A stretch of 58,000 nucleotides of DNA from Cryptomeria japonica. Its lineage: Eukaryota; Streptophyta; Pinopsida; Cupressales; Cupressaceae. The stretch spans positions 666,920,352-666,978,351 of the forward strand of contig NC_081412.1 of assembly GCF_030272615.1 (NCBI RefSeq). The letters are read 5' to 3'. The notes beneath the pieces are model-generated. The model saw only the letters and a program-made list of their open reading frames with translations, searched no databases and was not told the origin of the DNA. The position numbers were made by a program, and so were the translations under genes. Below, in pieces: positions 9,770 to 20,975 of the stretch (position 1 is the stretch's first letter; each line of letters opens with the position of its first letter).

Positions 9770-12727
9770 TCATTTCTTTCTTTGTTTTTTCTTTGAAGCT
9801 ATGAAAAGACTAAGTGAAACATCGGTTTCTTCATCATTTCCCCCCTTTGTAGATGTTCTGCCAACTGCTCGTGATCTTGATGTATGCCTAGTCCTATACT
9901 GAGGATGAGGACACTGAAGCGAAGGGGGGTCCTCTGCAATAACAAAGAAATGGGTTAAATTCAAAAAAAAAATTATTATTGTTATAAGTATTTCATTATT
10001 TCATTAATTTAGAGAACATAATTGTTGTACTCTTTACCTGATGGGGCCACATCATTTTGTGTAGCCTCAACCTCAACATGTTGAACACCCTCTAGATCAT
10101 CTAGAGTTGAAATACTAAAGGTTATATTAATGTTGAACACCAATTGCAATTATATTTGTTTAAAGCAATAACAATGGTCCTCTTTACCTGAGTGGGGAAC
10201 ATCACGTTCTTGATGTTGTGTACCCAGATCATGCTCCATTTGCTCACCACCGACTACATGCTCTAAAATATTAACCAAAAAGGTTACATTAATTACTACT
10301 CTAATTACAAATTAAGATGTTTAATTGTATTAATAGCTAAATAAATAAATTTGAATAGAAAATGAATACCTCCACTATTGGGATGCACATACGGACCTTC
10401 ATGTGCAGGTGGTGTTTCACAATTACCAGGCTGCATTCCAATGACATGCACATTGTTATCATTGCTTGCTTATTTAAAATAAATATAGTCACTTTATGTT
10501 GGAACTCAACATCAATTAGATTATTGGTAAAGTATTCAATTTGAAACAACTTCCATTTAGCATATTTACCTATGTGACTAATGCACTCGAATGTTGTGTA
10601 TGCCCACTCAATTCTCATAGCTGATCAACCATGACTGAATAGCCTTGTTGGTAGGCAATTCTCTTGTCATCTTCTATGGGTGATCTATTGAATTCAGAGC
10701 CCTGCATTTTTGCTTGGTACTGTGAATTTTGCTTGCATTGTTTGATAAAAAAAAACGTTTGCAATTTATTAATATTTTGATGCAATATATCGTTTACATG
10801 AGATACTTACAATTCATGCAGCAAGTTTCATGTAACCACCAGAGCCGAGTTTGTGTTGCCCGTGCTTTTCTTACCTTACCTTGGTTGCCTTTGACATGTC
10901 ACTTAGTCTATAGATTTTTTGAAATATGTTAGATAATATAAATATAAAGAGTAATTAATTAGTACATAATTACATTCTTAATAGTATCCCGTACCTTCTT
11001 CTGGCATCTAGTGGTGTATTTCCTTTTTTCCTTTCAATTCTCTCCTTGGCATCCAAAATCAGGTCCTTCCACTCCCTCTCTAGAATCATGGGGGACGCTC
11101 ATACTTTAGGTTCCTCTCCAAATGGGTCTTGTATTGGTCCCTCACATACTTTAGATATGTGCTAGCTTTTTAAAGGAGCTTGGTTTTGTCAAAGGTGTCA
11201 TTTCCAAACCACTCAACCATTTGTTTTGTCAATTCATCTTTTAACCTTTTTTCTTGGTCATTCCACCTTTTAAATCAAAAACAAACCTGTTAGATTCAGA
11301 AATGAACTGAAGCTACATTTATTACACTTTAAGAAATGGATCAAAGGAAAACTATTCTAGCAATGATATGAAATCAAAATAGTGGATTAGGGTTAGTTCA
11401 CATATGATGTACCACCTTTTACGTATGGTGGGCCCAAATATCTACAATGCAATGTCACTAAGATGTTTATAGAAAATATCATTGCCTACAAAAAATTCAT
11501 GGGATCATTAGTCCAAAATGAGTGATCATAAAGTAAATTACAATTAGATTATGTATAATAATAATTTTAAAGTACCTAGAACCTTTTGTATCTTTAAGGG
11601 AATCATTTCTTCGTCGCTCACCACCAATGTGGCCTGCAACGCTCCCGTACCAGCAATACAAGAAGATCTAGGAAATGATGGTATGTTATCAGTAGTAGTC
11701 ACCTCTGGCACATCCTCATGTGCATCTCCTCCTGCAAAAAATGAATCCACTATGAAATGGCATTAGAATTTAAGAAAGAACGCTTGAAGGGAAATAAACA
11801 CATGACATAAGATAGAGCAAAAGAGGGATCTACCAACAGTGGGCGAGCCAATATGACATGCACTAGAGGATGTTTGCATGCTACGTGTTACAGACATTGT
11901 AGTCGGCAATACAGGTGAGGGTAACCTCTGATGAGGTGGCAACGACATTTGCACAATAACATTGACAACACCTAAAGAATAATACATTAAATATATCAAA
12001 CATTAAATATATGAAAAGTGCAAGAATTGTAAACAAGGATGAACCTTTATTTTGAAAATTAATAGTATCAAGTATGATGTGTTTTGGGTACTTAGAGTGA
12101 TAAGCCAAGCAAGTGATAATACAAGAAAATCATCATCACCGGAAGATCCTGCAACACCCTGATCGTGGGAATGACTTTGATGAGGGCAAATAAATTGCTG
12201 TAAAAACAATACATACATATTTTAGTTAATGACATAAAAGAGAATAAAATATAAACCATTATTGAACAACCATTATTGAACTGTTGTTATAATTAAAGCT
12301 TTCATTACTACTTGCAAGTTTTCCTACTGTCCAAAGCAATAATGCCACCCTCTCTCATATCTCATCAGTAATAGGATGCACGAATACCAAAGAAACAATC
12401 TCTTTTCTAATTTTTCTAAGAGGCATTTTAAAGAATTTCATAAGGTGTGTGGGATCTTCAGGGTCATCATCACTTAACCCTAATGATTCCACATCCCTAG
12501 AAAGATGCTTAGGTACTACAACTCCCTTTCCCTTTCCCTAAACATCCGTCTGTGTCAAGAATATCATTAACAATTACAAAATTAGTATAAATCACTAAAA
12601 AAAAGAACATAATAATGTAACAATTTCCTTCTATCTAATTTGTATAATTACAATGACGTTTACTTGCTCGGTAGAAGTGTCACAAGCTACATCCCTGTTT
12701 GTGATGTGTGATGGATCCATGTCGGCC
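9770..12727 (-). CDS. TNPA-like protein of the CACTA element (plant transposase, Ptta/En/Spm type), multi-exon
   Basis: Second gene of the CACTA element. Such proteins bind subterminal repeats and help the transposase. Likely exons, by acceptor/donor signs on the minus strand, lie near 12727-12665, 12540-12340, 12205-12123, 11950-11835, 11735-11570, 11281-10980, 10870-10620, 10440-10370, 10262-10185, 10105-10038 and 9940-9770. Many have clean TTTTTACAG- or TTTTGCAG-type acceptors. The 11281-10980 part reads KRLKDELTKQMVEWF, later REWKDLILDAKERIERKK, and 10870-10800 reads HKLGSGGYMKLA, the pattern of PF03004. The last exon ends with a basic KKKQRKK and TGA at 9770. At least one stop and one frameshift occur in 11180-11080 as I read it, so the copy may be inactive. 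Exon borders are by eye. Confidence 0.6.
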
Positions 12728-12833
12728 TGTGACAAAGAAAAAATATAAAAAACGTTAGCAAAATTAAACCAATAGACATAGCAAAAAAACTTCATAATAA
12801 AATGGTATATTGGATTCATTAATTGGAGGTTGG

Positions 12834-13610
12834 TTAATTTAAATGGTATATAGTATGTACCACCCCCATGATATTAACTTTGTTTGTATCTATATGATTC
12901 AAACTGTAATTGATTAGAAGCTCTTTGCCTGCACTTATTGATTTTATCGCACATACAAATACACGATTTCCCTCGCGCGCCTCAAATATGCAATTGGGTT
13001 GTTTATTAGTTGACCCAGGCTGTGTACTATTTATAAAACCTACAATATTCCCTGTTGCTTTTGGCCGACCATCAAAGTATACAACCACTCATTTACTTTG
13101 ATCATTATCTTTCTGTTGTATATAATTTGCTGATAGTGCATACCTATGCATACTTTTTTTATATTTAACAATCTGCATCCAATTATTGTAATTGTAACAA
13201 GGTCCAACAAACTCCATCAATTCAACAACTCTATTGTAACAGACCTTTATGTCGTCCATGGAAAATAAGCCTAAACCATGTAATGATGAAGGTGCTATGC
13301 AATATATCCTATTGTTAACACAAAAATTGATGTTTATTGGAGGAAGTTCCTTGGGCACCCATTGTTTCTGTAGATGTTTGTGCCTCAGTGGCACCTCAAT
13401 GTCACCTTTGGTCTCATCATCATAAGAACATGAACCCCCTTGAGCAAGGAAAAATTTCATGCGTTTATTAAATTTTCTTCTAATCTTTTGACCTCTTGTT
13501 GATCTCCCTATTGTAGACCTACTACATGTGTCACTTTCATTTTCTATTCTTGCATTTTTCTCACTTGACGAAGATAGATCTGACAAATATCTATTTGGGG
13601 GTACTTGCAC
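12834..13610 (-). pseudogene. SET-domain (histone-lysine methyltransferase-like) ORF inside the CACTA element
   Basis: Two abutting frames in the same phase, split by one TGA at 13089-13091 (context AAA TGA GTG, which could be a former TGG). The first ~100 residues are basic (RRKFNKRMKFFL). The SET core then shows the entry motif HGLGLFSMDDIK, followed by VVELMEFVGP, YALSANYIQ, the region GNIVGFINSTQPGSTNK with QPNCIFE, and ISAGKELLINY with the expected catalytic Tyr. The usual NHSC motif is replaced by an NST...PNC variant. SET proteins transfer methyl groups from S-adenosylmethionine to lysines, often on histones. It lies between transposase and TNPA-like gene on the same strand, so it was probably captured. 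It may also be a 5' exon of the TNPA-like gene. Confidence 0.7.
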
Positions 13611-14697
13611 TCCATGAAATGAGAGAGTTAATTGGTAATGAGAGAGAAATTTTGCAAATGAGGGTAATGTTGATGAAGACGTCAGCCCTAAAGTTGATTT
13701 TGGGATGAAAATTGGAATAAGTCCAACCGGAGCCTCAAGTGTTGATAATTGTATTAGATTTGTTGCTAATGTTGAGGTTTGAAAAACTGAGGAAGTTTGT
13801 TTTCCAAGTAATTTTTAAAAAATAAACCGTTTCTATAGGGTGTATGGACTAGTTATACCTGTCCATCCATGAGACTTTGCAGGATCCTTGTCAAAGGGGT
13901 TTAGGGTCCTGTACAATGCAATTCAATTATCTTATGTTAGCTAAAAATTACATAGTACACAACATGAACAACATGAAATTTGTAGAAAAAAAGAGTATTA
14001 AATAATAAAAAGATGTTGTCATCAAAATCATTGTAAATTTTTTAATTCCTTACCTTTACTTTATGTAGACTATGCAGGATCCTCAACTAAATAGTTGACA
14101 ATGTTTGTAGTCAACGACCTGATCCCACCAAGGGTGACAACATCACACAGGGACTATACCTGAAATCAACACCATCAATTGAGCATCATAAGCATTACTA
14201 CATTTGTAAGTTGATAAACAATAAATACATACGTATCATAAGCATCAGAAGCATCACATGATGTGTCATCATATATGTAATTGAGACAATTAGCATCACA
14301 TATCATGTGTCATCATAAACATGTAATCCATCACATATGTTTCATAAATCACCATCCATCACATAGGTAATAAACAATCCATGTTCTATAAATAAACAGA
14401 AAGCTCATAAAATGTCACATGCATCATCATAAACATGTGATCCATCACATATGTATTTTAAATCAACATCCATCACATAGATAATAAACAATCCAATTTC
14501 CATAAATAAACACAGTTTAAAAATTATCACATAAACAGTCACTCTCCCTATCTCCATCTCCATATTAAAAGGTGCATTATAAATTAATTATGTAATGGCA
14601 TTAGAATTCAAAACATAATGAATTAATTATGTAAAAAAAATTCTATCAAGAAGTCAATATTAAATAGATAATATACTAATCGCATACCTCATACATT
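13611..14697 (-). repeat. CACTA internal spacer with a 114-bp direct repeat
   Basis: No clear exon. Two copies of a unit starting CATCATAAACATGT begin at 14311 and 14425 (period 114). They share ATCCATCACATATGT, ACATCCATCACATAG/C and TAATAAACAATCCA pieces. The region is AT-rich and full of CATCACATATG motifs. Confidence 0.7.
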
Positions 14698-14727
14698 TCA
14701 TTCTTCATCATCATGAACATCAAGGTC

Positions 14728-14806
<79 letters not shown>

Positions 14807-17800
14807 ATGTCTTCGCCATCATCATCACCATCATCACCATCTACATCACCACCATCACCATCACCATCACCATCACCATCACCATCACCACCATCACCAT
14901 CACCATCACCATCACCATCACCATCACCATCACCATCACCATCACCATCACCATCATCATCATCATCATCATCATCTTCTTCTTCTTCTTGTTCTTCTTC
15001 ATCATCATTGAGAAACTGTTGATCATGATCATCATCCACTTCATCTTCTACTTCTTCGGTATCTTCTTCTTTGGTATCTTCTTCTTCCATCGCATTATAC
15101 TTTATCGGCCTTCCTCTTGGATCATGTCTAACAACAAATGACCAACCCGGTTTATGTGGAACCTCTGAGTAAAATACTTGCTCACATTGGCTTGGAAGAA
15201 CATAGGGCTCATCCCCAACTGGTTCAAATGACCTTGTATTTAGCATTATAAAACCATTATCATGTTCAATAATAGTTCTATCAGGATCATTTTTATTCAA
15301 TCGTAGCCTATACCATTTGATGACAAACAAAACTAATTTGAAGGAATTAAAGCCACACTCAAGTATATCATCCAAAATGCCATAGTATCGATTTTGAGAC
15401 TATTGAGGATGAATGTCATTTCTCGATGAAATATTTGTCACCTCAAAGACTACAGTGATGCTAGAATAACAAGTTTTCTTCGTGTTGTCAAACTTTTTTA
15501 TGCGAAATTTATGACCATTGTAGCACATAGCATTGTGGTGTCTGACCTGCGATATGTCAAACATGTAATATTTATTGCATTGTGAGTTGATAAACATATG
15601 GGTGATTAATAAATTTATACATACCTGTTTATCTCTTAAACCATATGCTAAATCAATTTCCCTTTGCGTAACATTGGAATCTCCATTACGATGTTCTTTT
15701 TTAACCAATGAAGCCACACCTTCCCATGTTAACATACATCCAAAATGTTGACAATGTTCAATCCATACCGTCATCCAATCAAGATTGCTTGCAATATACA
15801 AATGTAATGCATCCCACTCTCGACCAACTATACAAAAAATAAATAGACGTCTTACAATCGATTTATCTTGAAGATTAAGAATTAATTAACTACAATAACG
15901 TCTTATAATTACCTCTCACTTTCCTCAATATACCTTTCCCCGTCAAGTACTCCCCTTCAAATTTGTTAATGGTGTTGGGATCCCAAATGCGATCCACATG
16001 GATCTTTGCTGCAAACTTAGGAATATATTTAGAAATGTACACCATAGTCTGGTATACCATATATCCCTCCACCATAGAACCCTCAGGATGTGCTCTTTGT
16101 CAAACCAAAGCCTTTAAAAATTTCAAGTGCCTCTCAACCATCCACATTGACCTAGTGTGTATAGGTCCACACAATTCAATCTCCTCAACTTGGTGTATGA
16201 GGTAGTGTTCTTGTGCATTGAAAAAAGCTGGAGGTAGACACTTTTGCATTTCACACATTAAATGAGGAATTTTTCTCTTCCAATATTTTATATCATCTTT
16301 ATGGATTTCTTTACATGACAACCACCTACAAGGTATTCAAGATGCAAAAAAATATATTACATAACAAGTAAAATAAATTGCAAATATAATATCTATACAA
16401 CGAACTGAACAAATATCACTACTTACCTCATTTATTTTTCAAGATCATATATGACTTGCTTCACATTATTGTCGAAGTCGTCTGGGAGAGATAGAGGTAG
16501 AACATACTGCAACAATTATAAAATTATCTTTTCATTTTTTTGTAACATAATACAATGAAAAGTACACATACATGCAGTACTTAAATACATAATAAAAACA
16601 CAAGAACATGAATTACCTTAATGAAGGTATGCCAATCATGCATTTTCATCCCTAGCCCAAATTCACTTTTCTTTGATATAAGATTGTTTATGTTCGCAGC
16701 AAATTCTGTGGGAAATCAAATTTTTCGTATGACTTATTTTATAGCATTGCTTTGCTGGTTCGTTAATAACCAAGGAAGCTCACTTATATTAATCTGGCCT
16801 CCATGGCTATTTGATTGAATGACATTTATCATTGCATGATTGGAATCCTGAATGTCACTACATATTTTGACAATTTTTTCTTTGTCATGCCTTCCATCCA
16901 ATATTTTCCATACTGTCTTTGTTACATTCTTTCCAATATGCATACTATCAAACAAATGAACAATTTGTAACTGCTCGTAGTAGGGCAACCTACTAAATTG
17001 TCAGGGATAAATTTTTAGTCCCTTAGGAAGGTGGTCATTTATGCCTTTACGACCTTCATGATCATCAATCACATCATCAGTAAACAAAACAAAATAGAAA
17101 AGATGTTTTATGACAAACCAATAGATGGAATGGAATTACCTTGACGATTAATTCTATTATATTCCAACTTCCATAGGTGAGGTGTCATTCTTCATGGCTT
17201 TGATGTATTCTCTTCTTTTCCATTGAAAAGATATTTTTCAATATTTCGATACTTATGATTTTTGTGGAGAAAGTGCCTATACTCATCAAACACCTGCTTT
17301 CCTAAACTTTTTGAATGATGAGATTTCATCTTTGGACCACAAACAAGACATGCAAATTTTCCCTTTGTTTGAAGACCTACAAGATAATGTATAATTGGAT
17401 TAAATATGATAATTTTTTGAATTATAATGTTCATGCACAACTTAAACACTATAACATACCACAAAAAAGTGTTAGCCCCGGGGCATCGTGTATTGTCCAT
17501 AGAAGCATCGCATGCAATTGAAATTGTCTTTGTCCTATTGGTCTAGAGACGTCATACATAGTGACACCATTCCATAACTCTAGCAACTCATCGATAAGAG
17601 GCTTGATATACACATTCATATTTTTAACTTGGTACTTACCTAATCGAATGAACAAAAATATTACATAATTATTATGACCATTTTACTGCAATATTTATAA
17701 TTAAATTTAGACGACTATATTTAAATGATAAAATACTTGGAACAATCATTGCCAACATTATGTGCTCCCTCTTTATTGACATCCATGGAGGACTGCTATT

Positions 17801-19059
17801 GTTGATAACAAAAATAGGCCACACTGAGTAAACAGATCTCATCTCTCCAAATGGATTGACACCGTCCGCTACCAATGAAAGCCTAAGATTACAAGGTTCT
17901 TCTTTAAAGTGTGGCCAATTTTCCTCTATGTCCATAAATGCTGAACCATCCACAGGCATTCGAATAATGTCATCTCGACTTCTATTGCGTGCATGGTAAT
18001 CCATAAATTGTGCCAAGCTAGTGCAGTTGAATAATCGTTGCATATGTGGAATAATGGGAATATAGCGAAGAACCTTGCGAGGAACCCTTTTTGTTATTTG
18101 ATCTGTTCGATATCTACTGATATGACATTTAGGGCATTCAGTTCAAAATTCATGTTGTTTTTGATATATAATATGATCCTTGGGACAAGCATCTATTGCT
18201 TGATACTCCATTCCAATACCTTTCATAACGGCAGATAATTCTTGGTATGAGCGAGGTAGAATATTTGATGGTGGTAAGAAAAACTGACCTATCAGTCTAC
18301 AACAAAAAAATATAATTTGTTATAATAAAGAATATTAATGGTACAACATGATTCAGAGTTTATTATGACATATATGACATACCTTAACATACGTGACATT
18401 GTTATGTTGGATAAACCATTCATAACCTTCAAGTTTACCAACAACAATACAATGGAGAGAAGAGTTGCCTACGAGCCTTCGTAAAAGGCCTCAGATGCCT
18501 TCTCAAGTAGAGGGACATCATGAACAACATCAAGGTCATTTTCATCATCATGATTAGTTGTGCGAGTACTAAATGAGTCATGGATCAATGTATTTGTACC
18601 ATCATATTCAATTGTGTTTTCTGGCACATGATCGTCATCTTCCATGGGATCATTATCTTCAGCTTCGATATTCACACCTCCATGTTCATCCACTTTGAAA
18701 ACCATATTCTCAAGGTTGTGTTGATCCATACCATGTGCTCCGAGGTGCTTGACCTATATAAAATTGATAAACATAAATAAACCGTGATCATGATCTCATC
18801 ATCAAGTGATTTATTATTTATATAAATTGTTAAAATGATATAATGAAAAACTTACCAATGGATGATAATCATGTCCACCTTCAATGTGACCATGTAGCCT
18901 ACAATGTTTCTTCGTTTTTTTGATTAGAAGTCTTCTAGTCTTTAACCCCTTACAAATTTTGCAGGGACAATAACATTTTCCATCACCTTTTCTTTTCAAG
19001 TTAGACCACAATCTAGCAATTGTCTCCTTATTTTGTTGTTCGTTGATATTGTCTGACAT
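14698..19059 (-). pseudogene. CACTA transposase (TNP2-like) with DUF4216 region and acidic tail
   Basis: Transposase of the CACTA element, cutting and joining transposon ends. Exon 1 (19059-18856) has the transposase-associated Cys motif CYCPCKICKG and a good donor GTAAG. Exon 2 (from ~18754) leads through YEGS into the TNP2 core: RMPVDGSAFMDIEENWPHF, then LSLVADGVNPFGEMRSVYSVWPI (to ~17700), LLWTIHDAPG (17480), FACLVCGPKMK (17350) and LFDSMHIGKNV (16940). A DUF4218-like part (LPPAFFNAQEH, MWMVERHLKFL) sits at 16100-16321. The C-terminus (15801-14698) is DUF4216-like (DEPYVLPSQCEQVFY, ending in WSFVV), then an Asp/Gly-rich tail of about 120 residues. Stops at 18468 and near 18150 suggest decay, unless they lie in introns I misplaced. 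Exon borders are by eye. Confidence 0.8.
14712..15012. repeat. ATC/CACCAT microsatellite coding the acidic tail
   Basis: About 300 bp of ATC/ATCACC trinucleotide and hexanucleotide repeats. On the minus strand it is in frame with the transposase and encodes long Asp runs and Gly-Asp repeats. Open frames read from other phases (poly-Ile, Pro-Ser) are artefacts of the repeat. Confidence 0.95.
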
Positions 19060-19713
19060 GGTTTTTCTTCACAGGCAAGAAAATTGGGCTATAGAACTAG
19101 TTATATAGAAGTTTAAATGTTAGTTATGAAATCATGTTTTAGTATAATATACCAAATCAAATTACTTGAAAATAGAAATTATCATCATTGAACCAAAACC
19201 ATCTAACTCTTCTTTTTCATCTCAAAACATATCTAATGGCTTTGTGGTATGCAATCCTTGTATAAGATATTAAGTTGATTGATGTCTAATTGGGGTAATC
19301 CATGAGTGTGTAATGTGAATTCAGTATCCTAAACATTGGAGAGACCTTATCTAACTTGCCTAATCAATGTGGTTGTTGTCCTAATATGAAATACTGAGTT
19401 CTACCCTTGCCTCTGCATCAAACTTCTCACATCATGTTTCTTCAACAAAACACACTAATATGAATTGAGCCAACACCATGAGGATAGGTTCAAGTATCAA
19501 TATGGCAACTCATCATAATACGTGAAGACGGGGTTCACACATAAGTGTTGGCTCTCAACAATTCCACACTTCCAAAATTGTCAGTCTTAAGACTTGTCCT
19601 ATTCGGTGAGCACTCATTGATGGCCACAAGGCCAAATCAATGTATGTAGGCTTCTAACTCCTAACTCTAGGCTAGGAGGACCCTACAGAAGGTCTATGAA
19701 CACTCACTTGGTC
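19060..19713. other. unassigned stretch right of the CACTA transposase
   Basis: Probably includes the CACTA 5' flank. I see no gene and no TAGTG terminus. Nothing else recognised. Confidence 0.3.
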
Positions 19714-20199
19714 TAGGGGTTTAACTAGAGATATTGAATAGGAGGACCTAGAAGAACCGTCACTAGAGATATTGAATAAGAGATAGACTTCTACTACTGC
19801 ATTAAAAGAATTGGCATGTTCTTCATTTATTGATGTAAACTCTTTGTGACGCCACCACAACCAACAAAGGTGTAAAAAGTTGTTTGCAATGCATGGATTT
19901 TTAGGATTGCCCTTTGAGAAAATAGAGTTAAAGTATGGAAGCGGGATCTACTAGCTCCTGAGGGAATCTTGATGAAAAATAACTGTAAAATATTTGGGCA
20001 AGCTTATATGCAAAAACTCATGCTTCTTGATGGGTTTATGTCTGATTGTTTCTTTTGTACGGAGGTAGGTGCAGTATCTTTCCTGTAAACAAAAGATTAT
20101 ATCCCAAAATATTTTATATCATTACAAGATTAATATTACAATTTTACTATTTATCATAATCCAGAAGTGAGTATATCTAGATTTCAACAATTGTAACTG
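19714..20199 (-). repeat. left arm of an inverted-repeat pair, containing a scrap of CWC22 3' sequence
   Basis: Reverse complement of 30163-30609. Shared landmarks are ACTAGAGATA.TGAATAAGAG at the outer end and CAATTGTAACTG at the inner end (20188-20199). Part of the arm (about 19780-19930, minus strand) is a decayed copy of the CWC22 C-terminal coding sequence (compare 29310-29460). A 26-bp piece (ACTAGAGATATTGAATA) is duplicated at 19727 and 19757. A segment starting AACTGTAAAATATTTGGGC at 19981 recurs directly at 20195, at the start of the CWC22 pseudogene. Confidence 0.8.
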
Positions 20200-20221
20200 T
20201 GAAATATTTGGGCGAGCTTAT

Positions 20222-20975
20222 ATGCAAAAACTCATGCTTCCTAATGGGTTTATGTACAGAAATAAGCATGAATTAAGTGGTAAAGGGGCTTCTGGAAACA
20301 AGAGGGACAGAGAGGCAGTGGAAGTGAAAACTTCCAGTGTTGTGTCTACTCCATCTCAGAATGGGAATGGTGAAGGTGTTGTAAGAGGAGCTGAGAAGGG
20401 TGTTGGAAGAAGTGGGGGTGTTTACATTCCCCCATTTAAGCTGACTCAAATGATGAAAGATGTGGAAGATAAGAGCAGTGTGGAATACTAGTGCATGACA
20501 TGGGATGCTCTTCGGAAGAGTATCAATGGGTTAGTAAACAAGGTAAATGCATCTAACATCAAGAACATCATTCCAGAGTTGTTTGCAGAGAATCTCATCC
20601 ATGGGAGGGGTCTATTTTGTAGGTCTTGTCTGAAATCCCAAATGGCATCCCTTGGATTTATAGATGTTTTTATTGCGTTGGTTGCTATGGTAAATACAAA
20701 ATTTCCTGAAGTTGGCAATTTGCTTTTGTGAAGAATTATTTTGCAGCTTAAGAGGGCATACAAATGCAATGACAAGTACATGTTGATAGTAGCAGCCAAA
20801 TTCATAGCTCATTTAGTGAATCAACAAGTTGCGCATGAGATCATTGCCTTGGAACTTCTCACCCTTTTACTAGAGAACCCCACATATGACAGTGTAGAAG
20901 TTGTTGTTGGGTTCGTGAAAGAATGTGGTTCTTTGTTGCAAGACCTTTCACCCAAAGGTCTCTATGGGATTTTTG
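20222..20975 (+). pseudogene. CWC22: CWC22 (nucampholin) pre-mRNA splicing factor pseudogene, 5' part
   Basis: Encodes the N-terminal linker and most of the MIF4G domain of CWC22, the spliceosomal protein that binds eIF4A3 to deposit the exon junction complex. Recognisable blocks are GGVYIPPFKL, WDALRKSINGLVNKVNASN, IIPELFAENLIHGRGLFCRS, VAMVNTKFPEVG, FIAHLVNQQVAHEIIALELL and LQDLSPKGLYGIF. One frame runs throughout with stops at 20489 (TAG, expected Gln) and 20729 (TGA). No introns interrupt it, so it may be a processed or captured copy. At 20975/20976 Copia element C is inserted and the frame resumes at 28428. The protein's true N-terminus is missing: the unit begins with a repeat segment (20195-20254) shared with the flanking inverted repeat. 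Confidence 0.9.
20971..20975. repeat. target-site duplication TTTTG, left copy
   Basis: TTTTG abuts the 5' LTR. The same five bases (28428-28432) follow the 3' LTR. Removing one copy with the element restores the CWC22 frame across GIF|ERF. Confidence 0.95.

Larger units (their letters stand above)
9533..19059 (-). mobile_element. CACTA (En/Spm) DNA transposon, genes on minus strand
   Basis: Holds a TNP2-type transposase (14698-19059), a SET-domain ORF (12834-13610) and a spliced TNPA/PF03004-like gene (9770-~12727), all read on the minus strand. CACTATAAATTCCC at 9533 has the right sequence for a CACTA terminus, and the next 230 bp are AT-rich with recurring AACATTCATTAA and AACACATAA motifs, like subterminal repeats. 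I could not find the matching ...TAGTG end to the right of 19059, so the right end is either lost or missed. Boundaries given are those of the supported parts. Confidence 0.8.

Noticed and set aside
14713-15141. Open frames of poly-Ile, Pro-Ser and Met-Val repeats on both strands
   Set aside because: They are other phases of the ATC/CACCAT microsatellite that codes the acidic tail of the transposase.
20489-20500. TAGTGCAT as the right CACTA terminus with CAT target duplication
   Set aside because: The sequence is within the CWC22 coding region and is explained by the codons of that pseudogene.
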